Part shown: piece by piece, positions 1-11,065 of the stretch
How the letters are laid out: the number at the start of each line of letters is the position of its first letter
How positions within the stretch are numbered: the stretch's first letter is position 1
Origin: Chrysomallon squamiferum
Taxonomy: Eukaryota > Mollusca > Gastropoda > Neomphalida > Peltospiridae
Direction: 5' to 3'
Length of the DNA: 64,000 nucleotides
Assembly: GCA_012295275.1 (NCBI GenBank)
Contig: CM022665.1
Coordinates: 18,358,150 to 18,422,149 of the forward strand
The notes under the pieces: generated by a model
What the model was told of the DNA's origin: nothing
Databases searched by the model: none
Seen by the model: only the letters and a program-made list of their open reading frames with translations
Position numbers and translations under genes: made by a program

Positions 1-89
1 TTGTATTTATATTCTTTAAATTCAGTGGACAACATATTTGTATATTTAAACATTGAACATTATCAAATCCAAAACAGCAAACTTTTGTA

Positions 90-394
90 CAGGTTAAAGA
101 TCTCTTATCTGAAATTCCGAAATCCGAAAAGCTCTGAAATCTGAAACTTTTTCTGAGAAATTGAAATAATAATATCTTACCATTTTCGGACTCTTTGCAT
201 ATACAAACCATAGTTCATGCAAAAAATTATTAAAAATATTATTAAAAAATCCTGCAGACTATCTGTATAAGCTGCACATGAAAAATAAATGGAGTTTGTA
301 TTTAGACATAGATTCTATTCTCATGCTGTATTTATATTCCTAAATCTGAAACACTTCTGGTTCCAAGCATTTCGGATAAAGGATTCTCAACCTC
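90..394. mobile_element. TA-flanked MITE with degenerate terminal inverted repeats
   Basis: The left end reads CAGGTTAAAGATCTCTTATC and is preceded by TA. The right end, read on the minus strand, begins GAGGTTGAGAATCCTTTATC and is bordered by TA. The two ends match over most of the first 25 bases, giving a roughly 305-bp element with a TA target-site duplication and no coding capacity. From memory, the ends resemble the widespread TA-inserting (Tc1/mariner/pogo superfamily) type that begins CAGGTTGAGTATCCCTTATC. Both ends also contain inner repeats of the type TCTGAAA/TTTCGGA. It sits in the B4GALT intron after the 642-455 exon. The inverted ends and TA flanks are visible; the family is inferred. 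Confidence 0.6.
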
Positions 395-454
395 TATTTA
401 ACATATCAAAACAGTTATTAACATTATCTATAAACAGAGTCAGACATCCCTTAC

Positions 455-642
455 TTGTATTTAAATTTATCAATGGCCGCTGACATGTGACGTGGGTTAT
501 CTGGACATGTATAGAGATTTCTGTCATTTTCCGGGATCAAATCAACATCATGGAAGAAAAAACACTGATAGTCATAAATTTTGAGAGCTTCTTTGTAGCC
601 AATGTTCATCAGCATTGCCCGATTAAAACGAGACGGCAGAGC
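455..642 (-). CDS. B4GALT: Beta-1,4-galactosyltransferase, third visible coding exon (partial gene)
   Basis: This 188-bp exon encodes residues 202-263 of the joined protein plus two bases of the next codon. Its acceptor is TTCTACTTCTCAG before 642 and its donor is GTAAGG at 454-449. It carries the family hallmarks FNRA (207-210), the metal-binding DVD (233-235) followed by LIP, and PRH (251-253) near the exon end. Cys228 and Cys247 match the spacing of the conserved disulfide pair in vertebrate B4GALT1. The enzymes move a sugar (usually galactose, in some invertebrates GalNAc or GlcNAc) from UDP-sugar to terminal GlcNAc in the Golgi lumen. The residue that sets donor preference lies in the next exon, outside the window, so donor specificity cannot be read here. 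The start of this exon at the residue after the VI-Q motif matches the vertebrate exon boundary as I remember it. Confidence 0.93.
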
Positions 643-719
643 CTGAGAAGTAGAAAAATGAAACATTTTAATTTAAAAATTATTCAACACATTCTTACTA
701 TTTTGAGTTTCAGAGCAGT

Positions 720-1075
720 AAAAAAAAAAATATTTCCTTTACAGCTATAAAGACGTTTTTGGGGTATCTTCAGTAACCCCTATAGCAGTGAAAATTCTGA
801 ATTCCTTTACACCAATAGAGAAATTTTTTGAGTATCTTAATTACTTCATATATACGTATTTTTATATTTGTATGGTCAAAATTTGTATTTCTTTTACAAC
901 TATTAAGAAATATTTTGAGGTTTATTAGTCATCTCATAGTCAAAATAGTGATTTCTATTGTTCCTATAAAGAATTTATTTGAATAACTTTAGTTAGCTCT
1001 GCAACATAATTTTTTTTATTTCCTCAACACCTATAAAGATTATTTTTAGAAGTCATAATAAACTGAGCCATAACC
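720..1075. repeat. Diverged tandem repeat, units about 60-110 bp
   Basis: About four to five degenerate copies of a unit with the core CTATAAAGA or CTATTAAGAAA, followed by a T-rich stretch, recur near 742, 780, 890, 955 and 1025. They lie in the B4GALT intron between the exons at 642-455 and 3608-3376. No coding or RNA function is visible. Confidence 0.5.
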
Positions 1076-1434
1076 TCTGATGTTTTTACTGGTATAATAT
1101 CTGGATATTATGTCATTCTACAAGTGGTAAAAAAATGTCTATCTATATTTTTTTTTTTTTTTTTTTTTACATTTTTATGAAATGTATGGGGAATATCAGA
1201 TATCAAGAGTCATTTTATTATAATACACAATTGCTGCACAGGCAAAAAAAATTCTAATTTGAATTTTTTTTAAAAAATAAAATGAAATAAAATATAAAGA
1301 AAGGGGGGAATGTAAATAAAATAAAACAAAATAAAAATAAAAAATAAAACAAAATGAAATCCACCAAAATAAGTAAAATAATAAGTACAATATAATATAA
1401 TATATTAAGAAATAGAATGATATAAAATTTTAAA

Positions 1435-1521
1435 AAACATATTTAAAAATAAATAAATAAATAAAATAACGTAACGTAACGTAACGTAATGTAACACAAC
1501 ACAACACAACACAACACAACA
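1435..1521. repeat. Compound short tandem repeat: (AAAT)n, (GTAAC)n, (ACAAC)n
   Basis: An AAAT run passes into four GTAAC pentamers and then, after a GTAAT step, into about five ACAAC pentamers, which suggests stepwise drift of one pentamer array into another. The A-rich block before it (1200-1435) is low-complexity and holds nothing else that I can identify. Confidence 0.75.
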
Positions 1522-1744
1522 TAAAAACAAGAACAAAAGAAAAAAATCCAACAAAATAAAAATGTCTACCTATTTCTGTTATTCATTTATCAGCCTGGGT
1601 GTGTTTTAAAGACATACTTTTACACAATTATCATTCCACGTGACACTGTAATTAACCCTGGACTCAGCACTATGCTCTTAAAACTGAGAAGTGAAGAAGT
1701 TCATGTATGGTTACAGTAAAAACAAAGATAAAGAGGAAAAATAG

Positions 1745-2160
1745 AAATTCTCTGTCATTTAGTGTGTTGTTTTTGGTACTATGTTTAACGTAGCAGGAAT
1801 AGGTATTTTAGGGCACCTTACTATAGACAGGAAAACATAAAAGGGCAGCCTTAGATATTTTAGTTGTGAAGAAAAAATAAATCCTTTATCAAACGGTCTG
1901 CAATTTTGGTTACTCTTTTTAGTTAGCAGGAATGGATATTTTACGTTCCTTCCTGCATACAGAAAGTCATAAAATCATAGTCTTTGGAATACACCATATG
2001 TGCAGAAAAAAGAGAAATCCTCTGAAATACAGTGTGTAGTTTGGTTACTCTTTTTAAATTAGCAGGAAGAGGTATTTTGTATGTACCTTCCTATATACAG
2101 GAACATATAAAATCACAGACTTGGATATATTTAAATATCACATTAACACAATGTGATCTG
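1745..2160. repeat. Diverged tandem repeat, three units of about 135 bp
   Basis: The marker TAGCAGGAA plus GGTATTTT or GGATATTTT occurs at about 1791, 1924 and 2060. Each copy is preceded by TTTGGTTACTCTTTTTA or a variant and followed by a cytosine-rich CCTTCCTATA-like segment and ACAGGAA/ACAGAAA. Spacing is 133 and 136 bp. The copies are clearly related but well diverged, so the duplication is not recent. It is intronic in B4GALT. Confidence 0.75.
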
Positions 2161-3054
2161 TCTTTATATAATTATAGGCTGGAACATAATAAATAATTTT
2201 AACAGTTTACTTAACAGTTTTACTTAACTGTACTTAACCAACACTACCATATAAAATAAATTTAAATAAATAAATAAAAAATGTTTATTATGAATCAGCA
2301 ACAACAGTAAATAAACAAATAAAGAAATAAAGAATGAAATAACAAAACTACTACCAACAACAAACATGTAAGAGCTTAGGTATATGAAATATAGTTATTT
2401 TAATCTAAAAACAACAACAGAAAAGATATTTTACAAAGCATACTTACAAACCCTAATTTATTTTCTACTGCAATTCAAGTTATCACATTCAACTGTCTCT
2501 ATATATGCATTAAGTTTAGCTAAATTTTAATTGAAATGAATTTTTAAAAAGTAAATAAATAAATAAATATAAATTACAAAAATAATATACAAATTTTTAA
2601 CAGCATAAATTTGTCAAAAAAGCATGCTATATAATTTATTCTATAAACAGTATAGTGCATTTCCAGTAATATTAATTTCTGGCTGTTATGTTATAATAGC
2701 CTGAACAGAAACAAATCTATTACATGAACATTATCCCTGACAGTCAGAACTTGGTGATAAAACACAGTGATAGTCTGCATGGTAACAATCAGGTTTTTGG
2801 TAGAGTGAGGTAGGGGTGTGTGTGTGTGTGTGCGTACAAACACACACACACAACAGATCATTTGTAGAAACTTTATCACTATACATATATTATTAGTTTT
2901 ATGGGTCAGTGTACAGTATCAAAAGTCTGGTATTTAGTTTCAGATAAATGTTAGTTAATGGAGATTAAAACAGTATGCTGGCAAATATTTTGACCAAAGA
3001 ATAGATTTATTTTTTATATTTTTGAGACAATGCTATACATATAAAAATGCACAG

Positions 3055-3066
3055 ACATACACATGC

Positions 3067-3101
<35 letters not shown>

Positions 3102-3360
3102 CATACATAGACATATATCTACATACATAGACAGACAGAAGGACAGTTAGGTAGATTTACACAAAAAGATATATACATACACACACGCACATACATACAT
3201 ACATGCAAACACACATCATACAGATAAAACACACACACACACACACGTACTGACTTATAATCATTTTCTAATACTTTCTCCCTTTCCCACCTATCTCTCT
3301 CTCTCTCTCACACACACACACATACATGGAAACACACACAGACACACACACACACAGATA
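3055..3360. repeat. Compound microsatellite (CATA)n, (TA)n, (CA)n, (TC)n
   Basis: Successive runs of ACAT, TA, ACAC and CTCT start about 300 bp downstream (minus-strand sense) of the B4GALT donor at 3375 and end within about 20 bp of it. Transcribed from the minus strand, the RNA would carry long GU-rich and GA-rich runs directly after the donor. Confidence 0.85.
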
Positions 3361-3375
3361 TGTTCTTCAGTTTAC

Positions 3376-3608
3376 CTGATCAATGACGTATATTCCATAA
3401 TCAAGCTGTTGCCTCTGCAGGATGGGGTGAAGGTTATGAAGGAGAATGCGTAGCTGCTCTTCTCTGTTGCGGTATGGAATGACAATGGCTATTCTGTGTC
3501 TTGCAATGCAGTCGTTTGGTTTAAACCGACCACCAGACCGGACATCAGGGTGTAACTTGGCAACCTCCTCAAAACTAGGAGCCTCGCTGTATGTGGCGAG
3601 AGGCCCAA
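3376..3608 (-). CDS. B4GALT: Beta-1,4-galactosyltransferase, second visible coding exon
   Basis: This 233-bp exon encodes the second and third bases of codon 124 through residue 201. The acceptor is CAATATTTTCAG before 3608 and the donor is CAG/GTAAAC at 3376/3375. The exon opens the catalytic domain: VGPL (124-127), a conserved Cys157 just before ARHR-IAIVIPYRNRE (about 159-173), then HNLHPILQRQQLDYGIYVI (181-199). The IPYRNR and QRQQLDYGIYVI blocks are diagnostic of beta-1,4-galactosyltransferases and contribute to the UDP-sugar fold. The reading frame joins exactly to the flanking exons: the first coding exon ends with one base of codon 124, and this exon ends on a codon boundary after Gln201. 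Cys157 probably pairs with Cys116 in the stem, as in vertebrate members. Confidence 0.95.
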
Positions 3609-3611
3609 CTG

Positions 3612-3885
3612 AAAATATTGTTTTAAAATTTATGATTTTATATAAATATAAATACTGGACACATCACAGTTTGGATATTTATGATTTTGAATTTTACACA
3701 TATGTAAATACTGGTAAACATTTCTGTTTTACATAAATATAAATACTGGTAAAGATTACAGTTCTTAAATTTACAATTTTGAATTTTACACAAATATGAA
3801 TATTGGTAAATATTACTGTTTTTAAATTTATGATTTTAAAATTATCATAAATATAAATAGTGGTAAACATAAAGTTTTCAGATTT
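3612..3885. repeat. Diverged tandem repeat, about 57-bp units, next to a splice acceptor
   Basis: The core AAATACTGGTAAA or a close variant recurs at about 3651, 3707, 3745, 3800 and 3856, separated by TTTATGATTTT-like stretches. The array starts within the polypyrimidine and acceptor segment of the 3608-3376 exon (minus sense), so the last 270 bp of the intron before that exon are repeat. Confidence 0.65.
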
Positions 3886-4809
3886 GTGTGTGTGTGTGTG
3901 TTTTTATCTATGACTGTAGTGAGACGACTACGTAAATTTCTTTATTTTTGGGCAGAACTGTTTTTACTTTAATACATTAATAGATGTTTATATATACAGT
4001 GATACTTGACTTTAGCAGCCTCAGAGATAAACAGCCACCTATGATGTATGGACAATTTTCTGAGTCCCTATTGTTTTTCACTGCATATGTGCCCTAGATC
4101 AGCAGACACCTGCTGAATGCGGTCATGGAACAGTTTCTGTTTGTTATTATTATTCCACTGCTAAAGTGGACAGTCATATCAACTTGGATTTGTTTTCTCC
4201 AAAATAAATAATTTTATTGTATGGCAGTTTTATATGGTATTTTTAAAGAAGTGTTGTTTTTGTCAAATCACATAAGCCTGCGAACTGCAATCACCAAATT
4301 CTTGCCTGCCAAACTGAGAATTCAAACCATTTGGTACATATTTTGATAATTTAAACATTCAACATCATTCCATGTATATTTATGTTATATAAACACAGCT
4401 TTATCTTGCTCACTGAATAGTGTATACGGCTCATCAGATCCTTGCTGTATTTGCCATACTAACCTTTTCAGGATAAAACTGATATCTTAAAGTTGATATG
4501 TAGGTACATTTATACATAAATGTGTTTGTGTGTGTTTATTTAGTAGTGAAAGAGGTACATTCAAGAAGAGGTTACTATTCAAATACTGGTGTGTCAGTGG
4601 TAATTAACAATAAAACAGAATCACAAAAACAAGTAAATTACAACAAAAAAAATAAAATAAAAAGAAGATAATTTCATACCTTGGTAGTAACTAGTGTCAT
4701 TAAAGGTAAATAATGTAATACTTGTGTGAATATAAACCTGGAAACAGGTGTTTAGAACACAAACTAGCTGTTAGTAGTAATTAATTCTAATGGTGAAAAA
4801 CCTGCTGTT

Positions 4810-5165
4810 AGGTTGTGATATAAATAAAACATATTTATGTGAATGTCTCTTAATCCCATTATATACCCACAGTGCTTAAAAATACTGATCTTAAAACTAC
4901 TTCTTTCAAGCTCAACTGAATAATTTTCATCTATGCTGTGATATAAATAAAACATTTTTATGTAAATATATCCATAATTCTGTTTCTATTCAGTTTAAAA
5001 TACTGAATTTAAATTGCTTCTTTCAAACTCAGCTAAATAATTTTAATCTATATTGTCAATTGTGGTATAAATAAATCATATTTAAGTAAATATATCCATA
5101 ATGCCATATAATTTTCATACCTACACAACAATTTTAACTGAATAATTGTAATCTATATTAACTAT
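4810..5165. repeat. Diverged tandem repeat, three units of about 122 bp
   Basis: TGTGATATAAATAAAACAT and variants recur at about 4814, 4937 and 5061. Each is followed by a segment ending in TAATTTTCATCTAT or TAATTTTAATCTAT. It is intronic in B4GALT. Confidence 0.75.
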
Positions 5166-5169
5166 AAAT

Positions 5170-7060
5170 TTTCACATAAAAATCTGTATTTTATACAAAA
5201 GTACATATAAAAAGTACATATCATGTAAGTTATTATTTATCTCCATTATAAATGAATAATTTTAATCTATATTAACAACCAATTTTCATTTCAAACCAAT
5301 AAAAATTTTGAACATCATATTTTTATTTATCTCCTTCTTAAGAGGTAAATTTAATAGTTAATTTAATATTATAAACTATGAGATAATTAATTGTAATATG
5401 TAATTATTTGATTTATAATATATATATGTATTAAAATTAAATATAAAACAAAGACATTTTAACATGATAATTAAATGTACAGTGTAAAGGTAACTTTATA
5501 TTTATAGTATGTAACCGTAACTTTAATATCAAGTTTTCAAAATTAACTTTTAATCAGCTTTCAAATTGATTTTTAAAATATATTGAAAATAATGTAGATC
5601 ACTTTGATTAAAAAAAATTAGTAATTTTAAAGTTATTTTGAAAATATCTCTGCACTCTCACAAAAGAAAAAATTACTTGTTGCTTGTATAGTTCCTAATA
5701 CAGACATGCATTTCAAAATGCATTTCTAAAATATTAGTTTTCTTCTGGAAGCAGAGTCTAAACAGATTAAAGTGTGCTTCTTTTGATCCAAAATAAAGTC
5801 TAATAACATTCTTCATATTTCCAAGTTAATATTTTATTGTTTTGCTTGATCTGGTGTGATGACATCATTATTTTTTATTTATTAAAGCAATCCCTAAAAA
5901 GGGAACCCTGTTGAGAAATCTTGACATGCTAGGAGACAGCTGTTGGTCAGATATCTTGATTTAATGCACTCTTTAACTTAGGCAGTTTTCACTTAATAAT
6001 TAATTTTCCCCTTAAAAAACATCTGACACTGGTAAATATGTGTCGTGCCAAAATTTGGCACCAAAAGGATTAATTAGGAATGGATAATCACAACACCCCC
6101 CCTACAAAAAATACCAGGAAATAACTTGTAAATATGATGAATATATTTAGACTACTTCTTTGTATCACCAAAGCCACACTCTTGTGTTCTAATAAATTTA
6201 CCTAAAGTGATATGTAATTTAAATAAAGTATCTACGGTGAGGTTAGTAAGCCCAAAATTGGTTATTTAAAACAGATTTAAAAACATCAAACAACTAAACT
6301 ATCATGTGAAAATTATGACCAGTAAAATTATAGACAAGCTTCTTCTTCATCCATGTCCATCATGTGCTGTTTGCCTTAACTGTGAAAAGAAAATTGGTTT
6401 ACCATCTTAAACATGCAGATGCTAAAAAGAATAAAAATAATACAAAAATAAAAAATTAAAATTTTGTAAAACAATACATGCAAGATGTATAAATAAATAA
6501 AGTTTTATTTCCATTATCCAAAAAGTCTGTCAATGAGTGTGATTCACATTTCACCCATCCAAAACAATTTTCTTTTTAAAACAAAAACAAAAATGATAAT
6601 AATAAAATAATATAAATGTATCTTTTAAGTTTTCAATGGTGCACACTGTCTTTTTACTTCATGCATCATGCTGCCCAGACTATGCATGCTTCATGCACCT
6701 ATCGTTTATTACAAAATAGTAATATTCATGCACTGAACATTGGTTATGTCCTGTTATCTTGGTTACTTCTACCTACATAGCATTGGAATATAACTTTACA
6801 TGCTGTTCTAGTTTACTCACAATATGCCATTATTATTATTATAAGGGTTACCGTCTTGTATTATGTATTTTATAATGATTATATTTTTCTGTTTATTTCA
6901 TCCAATTCACTAATGTTATAAGTTACAAGTTATCTTGGTGTCAGTAATTACATTTGAAAGCAACTCAAATTCAAAATGTTTCTTAATAATAAAAACAGAA
7001 ATTCAATATCACCAAAATGTTAATCTAAATTATTTATATAAACATCTGAAAGAAAAGTCT
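5170..7060. other. B4GALT intron sequence, no gene seen
   Basis: This is A+T-rich intron between the coding exons at 7724-7355 and 3608-3376. Both strands lack a recognisable exon or RNA gene. About 5900-6100 is a less repetitive patch without coding similarity that I can recognise. Confidence 0.6.
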
Positions 7061-7070
7061 TCAAATGAAT

Positions 7071-7134
7071 GAATGTGCATGTGTGTATTTTTGTGGTGTG
7101 TGTGTGTGTATGTGTGTCTGATGTGCTTAGATGG

Positions 7135-7169
<35 letters not shown>

Positions 7170-7260
7170 AGTGCGTGTGTAGGTGCGTGTGTAGGTGTGT
7201 GTGTGTGTGTGAATGTGTACAAGAGTGCAAGTGTTTAGGTGAAAGTGTGTGTATGCATAA
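7071..7260. repeat. (GT)n microsatellite, interrupted
   Basis: GT-rich blocks, the longest at 7136-7168, lie about 95 bp downstream (minus sense) of the first coding exon's donor at 7354. On the transcribed minus strand this is a CA-repeat tract. CA repeats near donors can act as intronic splicing elements through hnRNP L in vertebrates; any effect here is inference. Confidence 0.85.
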
Positions 7261-7354
7261 TTATATATGCATGTATGCACCAAAATATATGAATATTTCG
7301 TCATTCAACACAACATAACCTCTGTTAATAACTGAAATAAGGTTTTAAACTCAC

Positions 7355-7740
7355 CTAGTTTAGGTGGAACAAGAGGACAGACTGGAAGACTTGAGTTTTC
7401 TTTCATTAAAGCTGTTGTGTTGGAAAACGATGCTGGAGAAGAATAAAACATGACAGGTGACGTTGGTGTTCTTGTGATGTAACGACCATCAGTCACAATG
7501 TGTTTACTGCTTTTAGTCAGTAAACGTCCCAGCACAGTGTGTGTAAGATTTATGGATCCCGATGATGAAAAAATGCTGAGACTGCCAGTGAGGATATGTG
7601 ACACATATTTATAGGTGACTATGTTGACTAGATATTGCAGGAAGACTAGAGTAAGACTGATGATCAACAAAGTTCTCAAAATTTTGAGTTTAGTACAGTT
7701 TTCAAACATTTTTGATGATTTCATGAAAAAACAATTGGAA
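7355..7740 (-). CDS. B4GALT: Beta-1,4-galactosyltransferase, first coding exon (start codon, membrane anchor, stem)
   Basis: Coding runs from the ATG at 7724-7722 to the donor G/GTGAGT at 7355/7354 (370 coding bases, 123 codons plus one base). A plausible acceptor, TTTTTTCACAG, precedes 7740, so the start codon would lie 17 bases into an internal exon. The product begins with a short basic cytosolic tail, then a hydrophobic segment at about residues 19-36 (a single-pass type II signal anchor, as in all Golgi B4GALTs). A stem follows with sequons at Asn59, Asn102 and Asn110, and then the CPLVPPKL motif (116-123) that leads into VGPL in the next exon. Met6 is an alternative start. The short tail, single anchor, stem and Cys-Pro junction match the family. 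Stem sequence is not conserved, so the paralogue number cannot be assigned. Confidence 0.92.
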
Positions 7741-7820
7741 CTGTGAAAAAACCACAGTAACCAGACTTTTTCTTTTTAACTTCTACTCAGTTTAAAGTCA
7801 TCTCTGTGCTCTTCAGCCAA

Positions 7821-7915
7821 TGAGTGTGAAAGCAGTATGTTGTGTGGAGAGAGATAACTCATGCTACCATGGATCCAAGTAGTATCTGTTGAAAAATCCA
7901 CTTGCAGAATGAAAA
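7821..7915. repeat. Near-identical 90-bp direct duplicate, copy 1
   Basis: This copy matches 8687-8777 almost perfectly, differing by a 4-base insertion near CATGCTACCATGG and one C/T change near the end. It is unique-looking sequence, not simple repeat, and lies about 80 bp upstream (minus sense) of the acceptor of the first coding exon. It could be a duplicated 5' UTR exon, intronic element or transposon fragment. Confidence 0.8.
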
Positions 7916-8686
7916 CACTGAAAATAAAAAATACAGATTAGAACAGCAGTATGAGTTAGATTATTATATTTTAAAACTTCTTTTATTAAAATTTTAACTT
8001 TGGTAACTCAAGGAATTAGTCTAAATGTATTAAGAATATTTACAAGTTATATATTATAATCTTAATTAATGAGGAAATATAACAACCAAAAAGCTTTTAA
8101 AAATTTCAGGGTACTGCTATTTTCTTGTACTCATGACATTTCTTCAAACAGGTGAGGTTTTTTCCCCCCTACTTCAAGTTTTGTAAGTTAAAGATATATG
8201 TACAAGATTCATCATGACTCCAGTTGTATATTCAACCACATAGATTCTATTTTGTTCTCCTTTCGAATTAAAGTATAAAATATAAATGTCACAAAACCCA
8301 GGTAGAAAACAGTGGGACTGGTAAACACTGGAATAGGTCATATGTACCCATTACATAGTACTGACAGGCTATACATCAATTTATTGTTTTGTCTGATATT
8401 ATTCAGAACTGAATACAGACAATGAATCTTTGACAAATATAAATGAACAGTAAAGAAATATGTTTCTTTCTTTCTAGAATACTTCTCTGACATTTTTAAT
8501 AATTAATTTAAAATTCAGTTTTAAGTATCAGTTGTGAAAAACTGAGTGAATTTTTAAAACATTTGATATTTTTTTAATTAATTAAAGACTTTACTAGTAA
8601 TATAAAATAATATTTTTAAAAAGCCACATTGGTTATATAATACTGAAATAACTAAAAAAATATATCTATGCATTAGATTTTTAACA

Positions 8687-8775
8687 TGAGTGTGAAAGCA
8701 GTATGTTGTGTGGAGAGAGATAACTCATGCCAGGATCCAAGTAGTATCTGTTGAAAAATCCACTTGCAGAACGAA

Positions 8776-8777
<2 letters not shown>
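8687..8777. repeat. Near-identical 90-bp direct duplicate, copy 2, next to (AAT)n
   Basis: Second copy of the segment at 7821-7915, 866 bp away in the same orientation. Only about 90 bp are duplicated; the flanks do not match. On its right it runs directly into an (AAT)n array at 8777-8804, so array expansion or element-tail formation may be connected to the duplication. Confidence 0.8.
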
Positions 8778-8806
<29 letters not shown>

Positions 8807-10070
8807 TAACAAACACATCTATATAACAGATTTCTACCAAATAACCATAATAACAATAATAATCATAAAATTAATAATACACACATACACACCTATATAA
8901 TAGTTAACTGATTTTTAACAATAAAAACAAGTTATAATAACACACACACACACACACACATCTGTATAACAGTTAAAACATTTTTAACTACAGTAACAAC
9001 TTATAATAAATAAATAAATAAAACAAATATATCAGTAGTTCTAATAATAATAAAAGTAACAATTATAATAATATAGCAATAACAACAATAAAAGGTAATA
9101 ATAAAAGTAATAATAATAACACTGTATAATAATAATTTAACACCTATTAATAATTTTAATAACAAATACATAATAACTGTATCTTCATATTATACATTAC
9201 CTATGCTTACTAAAACTTTTAAATTTATTTTTACAGAATAGACATTACTTTTACAGGTAACGAAAAACCCACCTGATATCAATAAGTGTAACATAAGCAT
9301 ATGTGAAATAATCAATATACACTATCACCTTTGCTGATATGCATGATTTGATTTACATACCAGCTGCTACAATTGCTAACAGTTAATAATTTGATACAAT
9401 TGGTATTAATCAAAAATGCTATACCTATAAAAAAAAAAAAATGGAGGAAGATTAAGGGTTCCCTTTCACTCATAACAAGTAAGGTAATTAACAGCTATTA
9501 AGTATAATATAAGTATTTGTGAATTTGTATAAAATGGGAATGGGTGGAATGGGATGAAGAGTAGCAATTTCCCCTCCCCTTCCAGTTCATATGGGTGAGT
9601 GGGAGTATGTGGATGTATGTGTGTGAATTTGTATTGGTATGTGTGTGTGAGGATGTATTATATATCTTTCTCTGTGTGTGTGTGCGTGTGTGCATGTGTT
9701 ATTTTATGGATGAGTATTTTATAACTAAATGTTAATATGGATAGATGAATATATATGTATGTATATATCAATTAACATGTATGTTACCATTTTTACGCAC
9801 AACCTATATTTATTTACTTGTACTGTTTAATATATTGGATATTTTGTTCCCTTTATTGTCATTGTTGTTGTTGTTATTGTTACTGTCATCATCATGGTCA
9901 TCTATATTATTATTATTATTATTATTATTGTCATCTTCATCATTATTATTGTTACTATTATCATAATCATTGGCATTGTTATTATTACTATCATCATCAG
10001 CATCATCATTGTCATTATTATCATCAACATCATAACCACCATTATTATTATTATTATTATTAAAAATATA
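8777..10070. repeat. Microsatellite-rich intron block: (AAT)n, (CA)n, (GT)n, (TTA/TCA)n
   Basis: Runs include (AAT)n at 8777-8804, (CA)n at 8940-8960, TG-rich at 9600-9700 and a 200-bp TTA/TTG/TCA mix at 9850-10062. Open frames over the last block encode only Ile, Leu, Ser, Tyr and His runs from the repeat and are not genes. Confidence 0.8.
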
Positions 10071-10324
10071 TTGTGTTATTTATTATTATTTAAAACTTAA
10101 GGAAAAGCAAAAAAGTTCAGTCATTTCTCATTTTTTACACATGTAAATACAGCTGTGTAAAAATCAGTTATAAAACAAAATCAAACCATCTTTGCAGACA
10201 TTTAAATAAATAGACTCAACAGATATTCATGAGATATGACAGAAGTGAACAAAATCCATTAAAACAAAATAAACAGTGTACATATGATCATTTCCTCATT
10301 ATACAGACAGAGTCAGCTGATGAG

Positions 10325-11065
10325 TATTCGCTTTGTTATGTATACTGATCAAATAATTTAACTACCACTATTGTAATAATGCAGCTTGTGTTGTTTACTA
10401 CACCATAATAATTTAACAACCAATATTACAATAAATGAATAATGCAGCTTTTGTATTGTATACTATTAAAAATAATTAATACTATTATACTGATCAACTA
10501 ATTTAACTACCACATTCTAACAATATGGCTTTTGTTTTGTATACTACACAAAATAATTTATATTACTATACTGATCAAATAATTTAACTACCAATATTCT
10601 AATAATATAGCTTACTTTTCCATAATATATCAAATAAGTTATTCCTCCAACAAAACATCTATGTCATCTATACTGATCAAATAATTTAACTACTTATATT
10701 GTAATAATTAAGCTTTTATTGTATAATTATTATTATCATTTTTTTTAACTAAGCAACAGGTCTTTATCATCTATACAAATCAAATACCCTTCACTATTTT
10801 AATAATATAGCTTATATTTGGTAAATTACAAAAAATATTACATCACTAACAGTTTATTTAAGGCCTTTATCATCTATACTAATCAAATAATTTAACTAGC
10901 ACTATTCAAACAATGTAGCTTTTGTTTACCACACAACAAAAAATATTACACTTCTAACAGATTAATAAAACCAGATTAATAAAACCATTACCATATTAAA
11001 AATAATACTGATCAAGTAATTTAACTATGAATGTTCTAATAATGTACCTTTTGTTTTCTGTACCC
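10325..11065. repeat. Diverged tandem repeat, at least seven units of about 80-150 bp
   Basis: The marker ACTGATCAAATAATTTAAC or a close variant recurs near 10340, 10490, 10570, 10670, 10775 (weak), 10877 and 11006. Each copy is followed within about 35 bases by AATAATATAGCTT or AATAATGTAGCTT. Interiors vary in length. It lies in the presumed 5' UTR intron of B4GALT and is the longest of the gene's diverged arrays. Confidence 0.8.

Noticed and set aside
1468-1521. Telomere-like repeat
   Set aside because: GTAAC and ACAAC pentamers do not match the animal TTAGGG repeat; it is an ordinary pentanucleotide microsatellite.
3446-3736. Plus-strand 96-residue open frame
   Set aside because: It is the antisense shadow of the B4GALT exon at 3608-3376, which has family motifs and splice sites.
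7073-7318. Cys/Val-rich and His/Thr-rich open frames at 7020-7318
   Set aside because: They are direct translations of the (GT)n/(CA)n microsatellite.
9745-10100. Leu/Ser, Tyr/His and Ile-rich open frames resembling membrane proteins
   Set aside because: Three frames of the same TTA/TCA/TTG repeat block; hydrophobicity is a by-product of the trinucleotides.
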